A model generated the notes under the pieces. That model was not told the origin of the DNA. It made no database searches and saw only the letters and a program-made list of their open reading frames with translations. Shown here piece after piece: positions 63,953 to 64,000 of a stretch of DNA of 64,000 bases (its first letter is position 1; the number at the start of each line of letters is the position of its first letter). A program made the position numbers and the translations under genes. Source of the stretch: Kryptolebias marmoratus (lineage: Eukaryota > Chordata > Actinopteri > Cyprinodontiformes > Rivulidae); the NCBI RefSeq assembly GCF_001649575.2, contig NC_051438.1, forward strand, positions 3,105,229-3,169,228, given 5' to 3'.

Positions 63953-64000
63953 TGCGTGTGTAAAAGGATTTGTGCGTGTGTAAAAATATTTGTGCGTGTG
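63953..64000. repeat. Short tandem repeat at window end
   Basis: Tgtgcgtgtgtaaaa-type units of about 21-22 bp repeat at least 2.5 times and continue past the end of the window. Confidence 0.85.

Noticed and set aside
1..64000. tRNA or rRNA genes
   Set aside because: Apart from tRNA-like SINE heads, no cloverleaf-capable sequence with good A and B boxes was seen by eye. A tRNAscan run would be decisive.

Overview
This is animal nuclear DNA, most likely from a percomorph teleost fish. It has AT-rich intergenic sequence, poly-A/T tracts, (CA)n and (ATT)n microsatellites, and a dense load of fish-type transposable elements: Rex3/RTE, L2, L1-like and I-like LINEs, V-SINE-type SINEs, Penelope-like elements, Tc1, hAT, PIF-Harbinger and Ty3/gypsy-type LTRs. 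I found no complete host protein-coding gene. Almost every reading frame that can be recognised belongs to a mobile element and is broken. Six assembly gaps (five long N runs and one single N) interrupt the window.

Layout. 1-9 kb: a SINE, an LTR inserted in an L2 tail, and two L2 3' ends on the minus strand, one of them split by a hAT-type element that carries a Rex3 endonuclease fragment. 9-20 kb: a PIF-Harbinger element with the start of a Myb-like ORF, a solo LTR (11.4-12.1 kb), an L2 endonuclease fragment, an L2 3' end (16.4-17.2 kb), a second solo LTR (18.1 kb), a 52-bp SINE scrap and a GC-rich repeat. 20-31 kb: a GC-rich promoter-like patch near 21.1 kb, several copies of an unclassified repeat, a higher-order minisatellite (24.5-25.2 kb), a Penelope-like RT fragment beside a gap with strong hairpins, and LTR-element-like sequence at 28-29.3 kb.

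31.4-38.4 kb is the centrepiece: an apparently full-length Rex3 (RTE-clade) retrotransposon with an 8-bp target duplication and a (GATG)n tail. It is split by a 1.95-kb hAT-type element (8-bp duplication) and by a 1.56-kb Penelope-like element in the opposite orientation. Its RT catalytic FADD motif has been tandemly triplicated. 39-51 kb: the fullest copy of the unclassified repeat, an older Rex3 copy, a Tc1 transposase relic and a solo LTR. 51.6-55.3 kb: an L1-like ORF1 preceded by promoter-monomer-like tandem repeats, then a decayed minus-strand LINE whose zinc-knuckle ORF1 is split by a hAT MITE. 56-64 kb: fragments of Harbinger-like, Penelope-like, L1-like, Tc1-like and LTR elements. Near 61 kb there is an open, splice-site-flanked acidic exon-like segment followed by a SWIM-finger-like fragment. 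These are the best candidates for something other than a standard repeat.

Because insertions are nested and many keep clean target-site duplications, the relative order of several transposition events can be read directly. All family names rest on motif recognition without database searches.
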